Positions 11,759 through 22,931 of a stretch of 64,000 nucleotides of DNA are shown piece after piece (position 1 is the first letter of the stretch; every line of letters starts with the position of its first letter). The DNA comes from Diploscapter coronatus (Eukaryota; Nematoda; Chromadorea; Rhabditida; Rhabditidae), in NCBI GenBank assembly GCA_964036155.1, contig OZ038422.1:13663201-13727200 (forward strand), read 5' to 3'. The position numbers were made by a program, and so were the translations under genes. The notes under the pieces are model-generated. The model was given only the letters and a program-made list of their open reading frames with translations. It searched no databases and had not been told where the DNA came from.

Positions 11759-14700
11759 ATGGTTTCCAACTCGTCGCCTCCCTTTCCCTATCATCCGTTT
11801 CACGCATTCAGGTGAGCATATTTTACAACGTTCTGAAGTTTCCGCTTTTTATTGTGAGCTTCCAATTGATGAAAATGAAAAATATCGAATTTTGAACGTT
11901 TAAATGAATGATCACTTTGCGAGTGCACACGTACACATTATTCGACGATACTTCTAATTGGAAAGATAGGAAATTGTCGCAAGCTAATGTGCATGTGTGC
12001 ATCAGAGAAATAATCATTCATTCAGGAGTTCAAAATTCGATACTCTTTATTTTCATCTCAAGTAATCGGACGCCAATAATATCAAGTAATATCAAGTGAT
12101 CGAAAAATCTCCGATCACCTGTTTATTTGAGGAAATAATTGCTCGAAAAGTAGAACCTAAGAAACGTCATTTTTCTTCTTTTATTATTTGAAGTTATTTT
12201 TACATTTTTTGGCAACCTCTGGAACTTAAAAAAATCAATTTCTCCGGATGATAGGGGTAATTTCAGTGCTGCAGCGGCTGCAGCTTCCAATCCAGGCTTG
12301 CAATATCCGTTTCCACCTTACTTTCCTCTGTCCAATCCGAATCAACCTCCACTGGCACAGTTCGCTCCGACACACGCAGGTAGGGGCTCCTCCCGTACCA
12401 ACATAAAAAAAAAACCGAATACGGCGATTCAGGCACTACGTCGAATTTCACTCCTGCCCTCGGAGCCGTACCACCAACTCTACCACCTGTGATCCAACAT
12501 ACTATATCATCCGTGCAGCCACCCAATCCAAGTTCCATCGCTACCACCCCAGTGGATACCAGTCAGAACCAACCACCTGCTGAGTCACCAACATCGAACC
12601 AGAACCAGTTGATACCTACCCCACCCCTACATCCCATTTCCACTTCTTCGAGCGATATTCCCCCAACTCCAACATCGAACTCGTCAGGCTCTATGAAGTA
12701 GGTACTTTGATGTAGTGGTATAATGGTTGATCATCTTGGCAAAATTAGTTGCTAGTATTATTGCATTTATTTTAGCGTTGTTTACGAATTGGTCTGTAAC
12801 ATAGTTTGCATAATTTTCTCTTACAAAGATTATATCGGATTGTGGAGATTTGCACCAAATCGCCTTATATCATAATCTTCTTATGATTATGCCTGGAGCT
12901 CAGTAAAGTTTACTATTCAAGATTATCTTGCAAGGAAATATTGTCTGGCAAGTAGTTTGGATCAGAGAGTTCAAGTATTGATAAAATTAGCTATTTCTAG
13001 TTTTTAACGGAAAACACCAAAATTTGACAATATGGAGCACTTTCTAAATCTGGAAAGTATTTTTATCATCGAGCTTAACCAACGATAAAATCCACTCGAT
13101 TGCTGAGTTTTAGCTAAAAGTATGATAAAGTTTAGCACTAAAACTTCAGATATCGGAAAACCTGCTCCATTTCTCATTTCTAGGAAGGAATTCTCTAAAA
13201 TTTGACAGTTGAGCATACCTTCAACATTATCAAATTTCAGTGACTCGATGCGCCGTGGTGGCAGAAGGGAGCGGACCTCGTTCAACCGATTTCAACTCGA
13301 TCAACTTGAGGCTGTATTTCGGACCTGCCAATACCCAGACCTGTACAAGCGGGACGAGTTGGCGAAAATCATCCATCTACCTGAGGGCAGGGTCCAGGTG
13401 ATTACGGTACATTCGATCATATACTAATGTGATGGTTGTGTGGTGATGTTTAATGGGAAAGAAGAAAATTGAACAAACATTCTTGAATTTTCGTAAGAAT
13501 CTCTCTGAAACCTACAAATTTGATATAGTCATCTATTATCATAAATGATTACGGTAGCAAGCGTGTGGCGTGTGCGATCTTTTCACGTTTTCATACAGAT
13601 TTTCATGAAGCATAAGTACTTGGAAATCAAGTTCTTTATTATTCACTAGATATATTCTACTGTATCAAACTACGAAAAACCTCATACATTTTAAGACGTG
13701 TAAGAGAAATTTTGAAACTTATTTGACAGCTATTTCTTGCAGATTTTCGCTTCAAACAAGCGCATTTCCGGTGTGAATCGAAATGATAAAATCATGCGCT
13801 TCTTCAAACTCAATCGCAACATCACTCTAACATCATCCAGCCCTAAACATTTTAATATTCACGTTTTGTCCAGAAAATCTTGCAAATTCCTAACGTCCAT
13901 AACGTTTCCGGATTTTGAATTTTCCAAATGTTGGCTACTGTAACTTCGTCATAAAATTCAAATAAAAAGGAAAGCTTGAAAATTTCAGGTTTGGTTCAAA
14001 AATCGCCGTGCTAAAGATCGTCAGCAAAAGAAGCAAAACGAAAGATCCCGGCCTTCGGGGTACATTTTTCTAAAATAATTTTTAGTACTTTGTTTCCAAA
14101 ATCGAGATAAAAGTAAAACGGTGACAAAGTACTCCTCTAACCATCAAATAATATAGATCCTAGCCACAAAATTTCAAACCGTGCGTCTTTTCTTTCGTCC
14201 ATAGTTAAAGATATAGACTCTAACCATTCGAGTTTAGTTCGTCCACGGAGTCGCCTCCCCCCGAGCCTCAAAAGCCGGAAACCAAGCCAATGATGCCTCT
14301 GATTCCTCTTCCTGGAACCGAAGAATTCAACCAACGTTGCGAAGCCAAGTACCAGGTAAAGTCAGGAAAAATACCATCTTTAAAGTTCGATTATATAAAG
14401 TATCATTAAAAATAATAGACTAGTCATTATTTATCCAAACCATAATTCATATCCGATGACTTTTTAAAATAAAATAAAATAGACAATGTTTAAAAAATCA
14501 TTTTATCAAAATCAAATCATATTTTATAAGTTACAAAATATCATGGATTTTAAAATGGCTTAAAATTCTCAATATTTGACTATTTCAGCTAAACTCATCT
14601 CCGTCTGCTTTGCTAATAAAGCCAGAACCGATAATCGACGATCAGAAATTCATCCCTGCCATGGATACTGTGAAGTACGAACCCACGACGACTCCATTCG

Positions 14701-15486
14701 TACCTAACGAGACTTTGGTGGCAGGTAAAAATTTCACTTTAAATATTACCGAAATCGAGCATTGTCATTCTTCGTTTCTCGAAAAAAAACCGGAATCATT
14801 ATTCTATACTACAAAAATAATGTCATTAACTTAAAGTTTACTTTTTTTAAGTCTCACTATTCAAGCATATTATATAACATTAGTTTTACGAACCAAGTAT
14901 ATGATTTAGACAGTTTAATCAAAACAAAGAAACGCACGATAATTGACTTAGAATTTATATAATCGGTCAAAATATGTCGTAATCTAAATCTTCTCAACCC
15001 ATCGGATCATCCTATGGCTAATCCTAGAAAGCTGATTAACTTGTTAGCCTTCAGCGGTTCACCTTAATCTAGAAATCCTTTAAATCTTTGCGCCAAAATT
15101 TGCATAAAAGCAAAATAAATATACTTTTCTACAATTCTTCAACCTTTTATTATCTAGAAATTAGTTTTCGAACTGCACTTTTATAACTATTCAACAACGC
15201 AATTTAGTATACGAGAGTCAGAAAAATCGACTTCAATATTACATCTTTTGAAGCCCCACAAGGCTTTCCATGTAGCTATGAACGTAGAACTAATCCAGAA
15301 AACTAGGGATTTCGAAAAATGGAGAAAATATAGATTGTTGAATTTTCAGGTTGGTCAAGCTACCCAATTTCTACGACTGGATATTTCTATAATTCACCCT
15401 ATTTTCCTCCGAATTATTATAATTACGCCGGTGGTTATTCTGGAGATTATACACCGAATAACATGAATTATTGTGGAAATCTGTAA
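11759..15486 (+). CDS. Otx-like paired-class (K50) homeobox transcription factor
   Basis: Seen: eight exons, 11759-11811, 12267-12379, 12433-12697, 13241-13397, 13989-14059, 14238-14355, 14589-14724 and 15350-15486, summing to 1050 nt (349 residues). Residues 1-143 are Pro/Ser/Thr/Asn-rich. The homeodomain, about residues 150-209, begins [20 protein letters not shown] and ends with [15 protein letters not shown]. Lysine at homeodomain position 50 (WFKN) predicts a bicoid/Otx-type TAATCC site, and the RVQ/VWF junction is split by an intron at the 46/47 position common in paired-class genes. A Pro-rich region and a Tyr/Asn/Gly-rich C-terminus follow. Known: Otx-class factors specify anterior sensory neurons in nematodes (ttx-1, ceh-36, ceh-37). 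The domain is diverged from those three, so a separate Otx-like member such as ceh-53 is possible; I give no symbol. Nuclear DNA-binding regulator; complete and apparently intact. Confidence 0.93.
11849..12077. repeat. palindromic fold-back repeat (MITE-like) in homeobox intron 1
   Basis: The left arm (about 11849-11940) and right arm (about 11984-12077) are inverted copies. For example TATCGAATTTTGAAC on the left reads GTTCAAAATTCGATA on the right, and GCACACGTACACATTA pairs with TAATGTGCATGTGTGC. The unpaired centre is about 40 nt. No transposase is encoded. A related copy is at 55861-56061. This is a non-autonomous element or an RNA-hairpin-forming repeat; ends and target duplication are not clear enough to assign a superfamily. 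Confidence 0.75.
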
Positions 15487-17811
15487 AAGTCACTCGAGTT
15501 TTAGCCTCGCCCACTTTTCCTTGCACCGTTTTTGCAAATTTAATTATCTTTGCAAAGTAGGCGGGGTAATTTCTATTTATTGTGTAAAATATTATCATAT
15601 CATGACGACATTCTCAAACATTGATCTCAACACTTCATATCAGTAGTACTTCATTTTATGCCAGTGCTTTGGGCATGGCTTTAAAAATTATTTCTGCTGA
15701 TAAATTTCATGTAAGTTTTGTCTATGAGCTTGATATATTTGTGAACTTAGTCGAAATTGAATTGATTTAGTACTACAAAATTGAAAGAATAAAGTTATTT
15801 TAATTTTATTCAATTTTGGGCACATTTTCGAGTTCGAGTACTTTCGGGAGCATGCTGCTTCTAAATTCGAAAACTCTTCCCGAATGAGTTAATCAAGTGA
15901 GTGTGGCCGGAATATGCAATATACTTATGAGAGAAAATATAGAGTAAGAAAATTCCTAGAGATTGAAAAATTCGGGAGAAATAAGAAAAAGTAAAAGGCG
16001 AGCCGCCCGGGAAGGTATCTCAGAGGTAAAAGGCTCTTAAAGGAAGGCTTCCATCTAAGTCATAATGAGTGACATAAAGTGAGAAATACAAACATCATTC
16101 CTATCGGCGAAATCTTTTACCTAATTTAGGAAGCGCTAAAGGTCAGAAAGAGTAAATGAAGTTGAATTTGCGAAATTTTTACAAGTCTCAAAAAGTATCT
16201 TGAAATTTCAGAAAATCCTAGGTTTCGGTAACTTTTAAGTTTCTGAAACATTAATGAGATTCAAATTACAGTAATCTGGCTACGTAATTACAGTAGTCCA
16301 ATAATTATTACCTTAATTCGATTATGTAAGTAAATTGTGCATGAAAATTGCGCGATGGATTAGAAATTTGGCAATCGAGCATGATAAACGTAATTATGGC
16401 TAGAGATAAATGCACGGTCTATTTTATAAGCTTCTGATATCACTCATATCAAACTTTTTTTTTTTATAAACCTTCAGAATTTTTGCAACTACTCATATTA
16501 TGAGTTTTTACTTGCTAAATTATATTTTAAGTTGAAAATAACGTTAACGTATCGAAATAGGAGATTCCAGATGAAGTTTCTTTCTTTCTGAAACATATTC
16601 ACAAAAAAATTTATACTAGTCAAGTATGAGGTCAATCTGATCCTTTCGGCTTCTTTGGTAATTTGATATTCGGTACTTGTTTCGTAATATTTGATACGAT
16701 ACGATATTGACCCTCTATGCAACACCCTTCCATTCCATATAAAAAATAAAAATAAAAGGTGTTTTATAATTTCTCCTAAGCTTACTCGCATTGAAGATAA
16801 TAGTTAAAAATCAGAATTCTTCTTCAAGCAAATTTCGAAATAATAAAGAGATGAATAAATAACATTTCGCAGCGTTATTTCCCAACGAACGCTTAAAATC
16901 GATACTGCTACCGTATACCTTTAATTTCAGAAGCTAATAAGCATCGGATCCGGCTTTGGGAGATAAAAGACCCTTTTCATTCTTTTGTTCAATATCCACT
17001 TGTATGCACTTAGCAATAGAGGCATCTCGTTAATCCCGTACCCATTCAAATATTGAATACAAGATACGAGGAATTCCCTGTAAAGAAGCCGATATGTGAA
17101 AAGAGGTATATCTGCAAGTAATTAGGATATCGATCAAAAAAGTCAATTATTCTAAAATAAAAAAATATAAAAGTGATTTCCCTGACGCAATTTACTCTTA
17201 GTCAAATTTGTCGAAATGGCTAAACATATTGCAAGGATCAACTTGTATAATATATCCAAAGAAAAATTAGAGGAGCATGAATAGGGTTTTTGAAAAATAC
17301 CCGTTTTTAATTTAGGAGTTCATTTCTCAATGAATAACACACCTCCAAATTTTGACCTTCATAAAAACCCTGATTCAAAAGATTATCGAGTTTTGAAAGC
17401 AATATTTCATAAATTTTCACACATATACCTGTCAAATTAATGAAGCGTGAATGCTCAATCAAAAACGCTCTGTTAACACAGTTCTTGAGTGAATTAGAAA
17501 AATCTAAGCCTAATGCTGAAAGATACAAACCTAAAATCGACTGGATATGCATAAACTGATATTAGCTTAATTTGCTCTACGCTTTCATTGTAACTTGTTA
17601 AGTGTCTCGTTTCTCTCATCTCTGAAAACTTCGAATCTCACTTTTCAAGATTCACAATTCACCCTTAACCATGAAGCTATATATTGCCTAATTAGTCATC
17701 TATATCGAATTTCAAATATTCTAATATAAATAAATATTTACTATCAAATTCGCTTCATATATTCCACATATAAATTCTTATATATCAAAATTAATTATAT
17801 GTCCCCCCAAA
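15487..17811. other. intergenic region downstream of the homeobox gene
   Basis: It contains the 3' UTR of the homeobox gene, with a poly(A) signal at 15788, then AT-rich DNA. Minus-strand open frames at 16498-16791 and 17307-17552 have no family resemblance and no convincing exon chain. Nothing else can be supported. Confidence 0.45.
15788..15793 (+). terminator. poly(A) signal of the homeobox gene
   Basis: AATAAA about 300 nt downstream of the stop codon at 15486, followed by a T-rich stretch; a plausible 3'-end signal. Confidence 0.55.
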
Positions 17812-20499
17812 ATGACGTTCACTATGTCGATTATGTATCTTTACAATACCACCGTGTTTGGTGATTTGCATCATGTTCCTGTGGTGATATTTCCGGCACC
17901 CCCAGGTTCAGGTAAGATGAGCTGTCATTTAAATATTCTCTAATTAGAGTCCGCCCACTTTGAAGCAAAAATTGAGCACATTTTTTGTTCCTCGTTAATT
18001 ATGTTGCTAATTGGGCAATTTCGAACAAAATTTTCTTCTACAATTATTCAAATATGTTTATAGACGAGCGATTTGCACCATTAAAACGCTATAAATTAAG
18101 TCTAGAACTGTTCTGGAACCGCTCAAAAAGTGTTTGTTAACGAAATTTCGAGAAAAATAATTTCTGAAACTTCACAAAGATTCCACTCGAAAGCATCTAG
18201 TACGTTCTTTTAGATCTGAATGTGCCGCATATTTTAGAACAATCAATTTTCAAAAATGATCAACAACAGCCTGTTTGAAGTCGCTATTTTCAAAAGCACA
18301 CAATGCACAACTTTTGATAGAAACATCAGTTTGGAAAAAGAAAAAAACTACCCATTGCTTTTCAAAACAGACCCGATTCAATGACATAGGTTTTGGAACT
18401 TTATCTTCAATTTCTCAAAATCACTTTCGGGTCCTAATTATATTTAAAGCTTTGTATTTTAATCTGAAAAATAAATTTCAAATATAATGTCTAAACTCAT
18501 ATATTTCAGATCGAACCGTCATAAATATTTGCGCATATTTTGAATTCTTATTCATGACTATAACTTTAATCCAATGGTTCACGTTATATATCCCCATGAA
18601 AAAGTCACCCCTTTTGCACAATAACTTCGTGCAAATTTTTTATTTCGCACATTTTGTACACATAATTTCCGGAGCTAGCAGGGTCGTATTGTATCTCTAT
18701 GAAACGGGATATTTGGTCATTGAGGGTAAGATATCAGATAAATTTAAGATACATGATTTAAAGCATTTAAATTCTATATTATTCTTTCACATATATCATT
18801 CTGTCTTTGATGGTACATTTTAAATTGGAATAATTTCTACTGAAGACGTGTTGCAATAAAATAGTAGTGAATTTTTACTCAAATAATAAGATGTATTATT
18901 TGAAAATTACCTAAATTATTAAATACTTATACTCAGAATCAACCCCTTGCTACGGTCTCTTAGTTGCGAATTTTATTCGAATCGCTACCATTCATCAAGC
19001 CCTTATGACTTTTCCATGCATTACTGCAGGTGATAATTAAGTATTTTTGATATACAAATAATAATTAATCACTTACTCAATTAATCAGTCATTAGCATAC
19101 TTGATTAAATAATAATAATTGTGAAATTTTGAGAAAATAGTTCTTTAAAAATTGAATATACAAGAAATGCTCATTTCAATGCCATTTCGTCAAACTTTGC
19201 TACTTTCATATTATCATGATTGTAAAATTTAGATTTAAAATAAATATGAAAATATCATCATATATAATTATGTTCCAGAACGGGCTCTGGCTACATATTT
19301 CATATTTGACTACGAGCGTAAATTGCGATCCTGGATTTGGCGTTCACTGTGCTTATTATCATGCATAATCGTCAGTATTTCTACCATATCATTCATCTTA
19401 TGTAAGTCGATATTTCCACATTTACGAATTTTTATTTTAACGCTTCAATAACTCAAATCGCTTTGTAGTTTAGTAGGTTTGCAGTGTAACATTTGCACGT
19501 AAAATCATGCTTTGATACTTGGAAATGAGAAATTATTTTGTTAAAAATAGGTGCATTTCCTTGATGATGAATAATAACTATTTGGACTAAGTAATCTTAA
19601 ATGTAAAATTAAAATACAACAATTACTATATGACGGAGAAAGGAAGGACGTAGTATATAGTTAGGTGAGAGTAGGGAGAAATAGTGAAAAAGATACTCTC
19701 TGTCACTCTGTTGTTGCCTTATAACGCATACAACGAGAATCATGAATACCAATGATGTGAAGGCTAAAATTTTCATGTTCACCTTTAAATAAACACATTT
19801 TAGTTAGCTCCTTAGCCTCTGGTATGCTGATATTCTATATAACTTGCGAACTAGGCCTAATTATATTATGTTTTCTACTATTTACCCTATTATATCGTTA
19901 CAACTCTAATAAATTAACCCTACTAAATAAGTCCAAGAAAGGAAAGGATATTTACACTCTTAGCGTGAAATTTCAAGTTTCTGCGAATGTAAGAGTTATG
20001 AAGGTAAAATATTTCCAGATTATTTTTAGAACAAGCTAATACTTTAGACAGTAATATCGTCGATCACAATGCTATCTGCAGCTTCATGTATTTTAATATC
20101 GTTTTTCATTATTGGAGTTGTCTTGAGAGGATATTATTTCGAATTTTACTATTCCAGCATTTGCATCGGATTTTTCCAAATGATTCTTGAAGCGTTAGTA
20201 TTTTTAAAATATAATTATCTTAAACTTTATATTTTAGAAGCATTAACGCTTCGGCTATATTTATCTACCCTCAATTACAAATAAAGCGTCACTTATTAGC
20301 GAATATTTCTTGTGTGTTTAATAGGTAACAAGATTTTAAATATATAATTTTAAGAGTATATTTTAGAAGAAAAAATGCTATAAACCCGGATAATATCTAT
20401 TCTAAAGACGCTAAAAAGAAGCAACTTCCAGAATGGTTGCAAATGAAAAATACCGAATTTGAAATCTACTTCACTCAACTAGAGGAAGCTTGGAAATAA
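17812..20499 (+). CDS. serpentine chemoreceptor, Sre family (copy A)
   Basis: Seen: eight exons, 17812-17911, 18510-18725, 18937-19029, 19279-19401, 19804-20003, 20048-20193, 20238-20324 and 20367-20499 (1098 nt, 365 residues). Sre hallmarks: an N-terminal YLYNTTVFG stretch, FVQIFYFAHFVHIISGASRV in segment 2, the ERALATYFIFDYERKLRSWI block after segment 3, LLNKSKKGKDIYTLSVKFQ in the loop before segment 6, and LPEWLQMKNTEFEIYF at the C-terminus. Length is typical and no break is visible. The next gene (21155) is a tandem paralogue with the same order of blocks and equal exon lengths over the middle of the gene (93, 123, 200 and 146 nt). Known: Sre proteins are putative chemosensory GPCRs, often in clusters. 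The stop codon lies within an AATAAA; a second signal follows at 20573. Confidence 0.95.
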
Positions 20500-20572
20500 A
20501 TACAGTTTCACTTTTTTATGAAGCGAATTTAATAGAAGTAGTACGTCGTTCTGTGAATGTAGTTTTACCATC

Positions 20573-20578
20573 AATAAA
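20573..20578 (+). terminator. poly(A) signal of Sre copy A
   Basis: AATAAA about 75 nt after the stop codon at 20499; another AATAAA overlaps the stop codon itself and is too close to be the only signal. Confidence 0.45.
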
Positions 20579-21154
20579 AGTAGTACTCAAAGTCTGCTAA
20601 ATGATTCATGAGTTTCTAAATACGCAAATGTTCATTTGACTATGCAATGCTACATTTATTAAAGGCAGTACTATTATCAATCTACAGCGTACTATCTTTA
20701 TTATTATTACCTTTTCCGAATAAATACGTTTCACTTTTTTCGAGAAATCTTGCAGAATTGTGTTTTAATCGATATTTTAAACTAAATATAACGAAATTTT
20801 AGGTAACTACCAAAACCTTGAGACTCTCTAATTATTTCGGTAAATATAGAATTCTCACAAAAACAATCGGTTTCAAAAATCTCCTTAAAATGACAAATAT
20901 AACGCTAATAAACCGGAGTTTTGCACCTGCTCGCACGTCTACAGAAAAATAGTCTGTGAAGAATAATCATTATTGACTTAAGCCGGCTCTTTCTTTATAT
21001 TTCTAGTTATTCTCTGCTAGTAGTTCTTAAATCTACTAATCCAATAGATTTAACGTAATTTTGGATCTATAACATTACAAAAAGTATTCTCATATGGTGT
21101 TTGTATCCTTCGAGACTTTTCGAAAAGTTGAATAACTATTAATTTCAAACTGAC

Positions 21155-22818
21155 ATGTTGATGATGCTTCTTTATAACACTACATTATTCGGAGAAAAAT
21201 ATAATTTCCCAATTATGATATTCCTACCTCCAAAAGAGACAGATAGGACATTGTTAAATATATTCGCAATCATCGAATTTATATTTATGCTAGTTACCCT
21301 ATTTCAATTCTTTAATTTATTTCTACCCTTAAGAAGAGCACCTTTTTTACATAAAAATTTTGTGCACATTTTTTATTTCGCACATTTAACTCATATCTTT
21401 TGTAATATGAGCCGTGTGATATTATATTTGTATGAAATTGAGATTTTAACTATGGATGGTGGGTAGATTTTATCTTATTTGACATTATTTGATGCGAGTC
21501 TAATGTAACACAATTAACACATAATAATTGTTCAAATTATAATGCAAAACTTTGATATATAATTACTATTTTTAACTATTAGGTCTAGATAACTATTGTT
21601 GATTATAAATATTGATTTTCAGAAAACTCTCCGAGCTATGCTCTCTTAATCGCAAATTTTATTCGCATTTTAACAACGCACCATGCTCTATTAACATTCC
21701 CCTGTATGACCGCAGGTGATAAAGTTGAAGTTCAACTTTAATTTTTAATCATTAAAACTCCTTGAACCCACATTCAATTTTCCGATTGTCCAATTAAATT
21801 TAAATAAAGATCAGGTGACATTTTAAAATTGAAATCTGATATTCAGAACGAGCTTTGGCCACTTATTTCATAACAGATTATGAAAAGAGGGATCGACCAG
21901 TTATTTGGCAAGGTTTAGTGACGATAAACTTCGCAATATGCCTATTTTCTACGGCTTTATTTATATTTTGTAAGGATTTTTTGAAAATTACGTCGCATTC
22001 TATATCGTAAAAATTGAAATATTTAAAAATATAATTTGCAACTGCAATGGTGAAGACAAAAATTTATAATTTTAGTATCCACCCTTGATTCAATTTACCT
22101 ATTGATATTCATCGCTTGTGAAGTACTTCTTATAGCGACATGTTTCACACTATTTATCTTGTTGTATCGATATAACGAGAAAAAGTTGACTACTTTGAAT
22201 AAAACCAAGGAAGGAAAGGATTTCTACACTTTAAGCGCTAAATTCCAACTTACCGCTAATGTTAAGGTTATGAAGGTATGCTTTTAAACTATATATTTAG
22301 CATGAATATAAAATTTAGAGTGTCATTCACTATTTAACAATACTATCTGCTACCTCTTTCATATTAGTGCCTGTTTTCAGTATTGGTATCATTCTACGGG
22401 GTTATTTTGATGAACTATATTATTCGAGTATTTTTATCGCCATTTTTCAAATGGCTATGGAAATGTAATTTTAGCTAGTATTGTTAAAATAATTAAAAAT
22501 TTTAAGAATCCCTAATTTCTGTGCGATATTTATTTATTCTAAATTCGAAATAAAAAGGGACTTATGTTTTGATTTATTCGGGGTATCTAGAAATAGCACT
22601 ACTGTATATCCAGGTAAAATTATTAAATTGTTGATAACTATTCTTATCTATTAGCGAACGCGATGAATTAATATAAATTAATAGCTGATAGCTATTTTAA
22701 AACATCTAATTTAGATAATGTTTACCATGGAACTAAAAGAAAGCTACCCGAATGGCTGAAAATGCGTAATGTCGAAACTGAACTCTACTTCAATCAACTT
22801 GTAGAGTCTTGGAGATGA
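21155..22818 (+). CDS. serpentine chemoreceptor, Sre family (copy B)
   Basis: Seen: seven exons, 21155-21458, 21623-21715, 21847-21969, 22076-22275, 22319-22464, 22507-22613 and 22715-22818 (1077 nt, 358 residues). It repeats the Sre blocks of copy A: FVHIFYFAHLTHIFCNMSRV, ERALATYFITDYEKRDRP, the KGKDFY-like loop (EGKDFYTLSAKFQ) and LPEWLKMRNVETELYF. Compared with copy A the first two exons are fused, because intron 1 of A is absent, and the last intron lies about 11 codons further downstream. The acceptor of exon 6 is an unusual TTTTAAG. No frameshift or stop was found. Tandem duplication with 656 bp between the genes is the obvious origin. Confidence 0.94.
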
Positions 22819-22931
22819 GATAAAATAAATTTATTTAATAATTTGGCAAGATATGTTACATGTTAAGGCCTGTCAAATCAGCATGATAAAACGTAATTCC
22901 AGCAATGCCATCAAAGATAAAGATAAATAAG

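Noticed and set aside
11304..11903. 199-codon open frame on the + strand
   Set aside because: It is produced by the pyrimidine-rich tract (Phe/Ser/Leu/Ile reading), and its 3' part overlaps the true first homeobox exon in another frame.
16498..17552. Minus-strand open frames of 97 and 81 codons
   Set aside because: No membrane pattern or motif of any nematode family, and flanking splice sites do not chain in phase.
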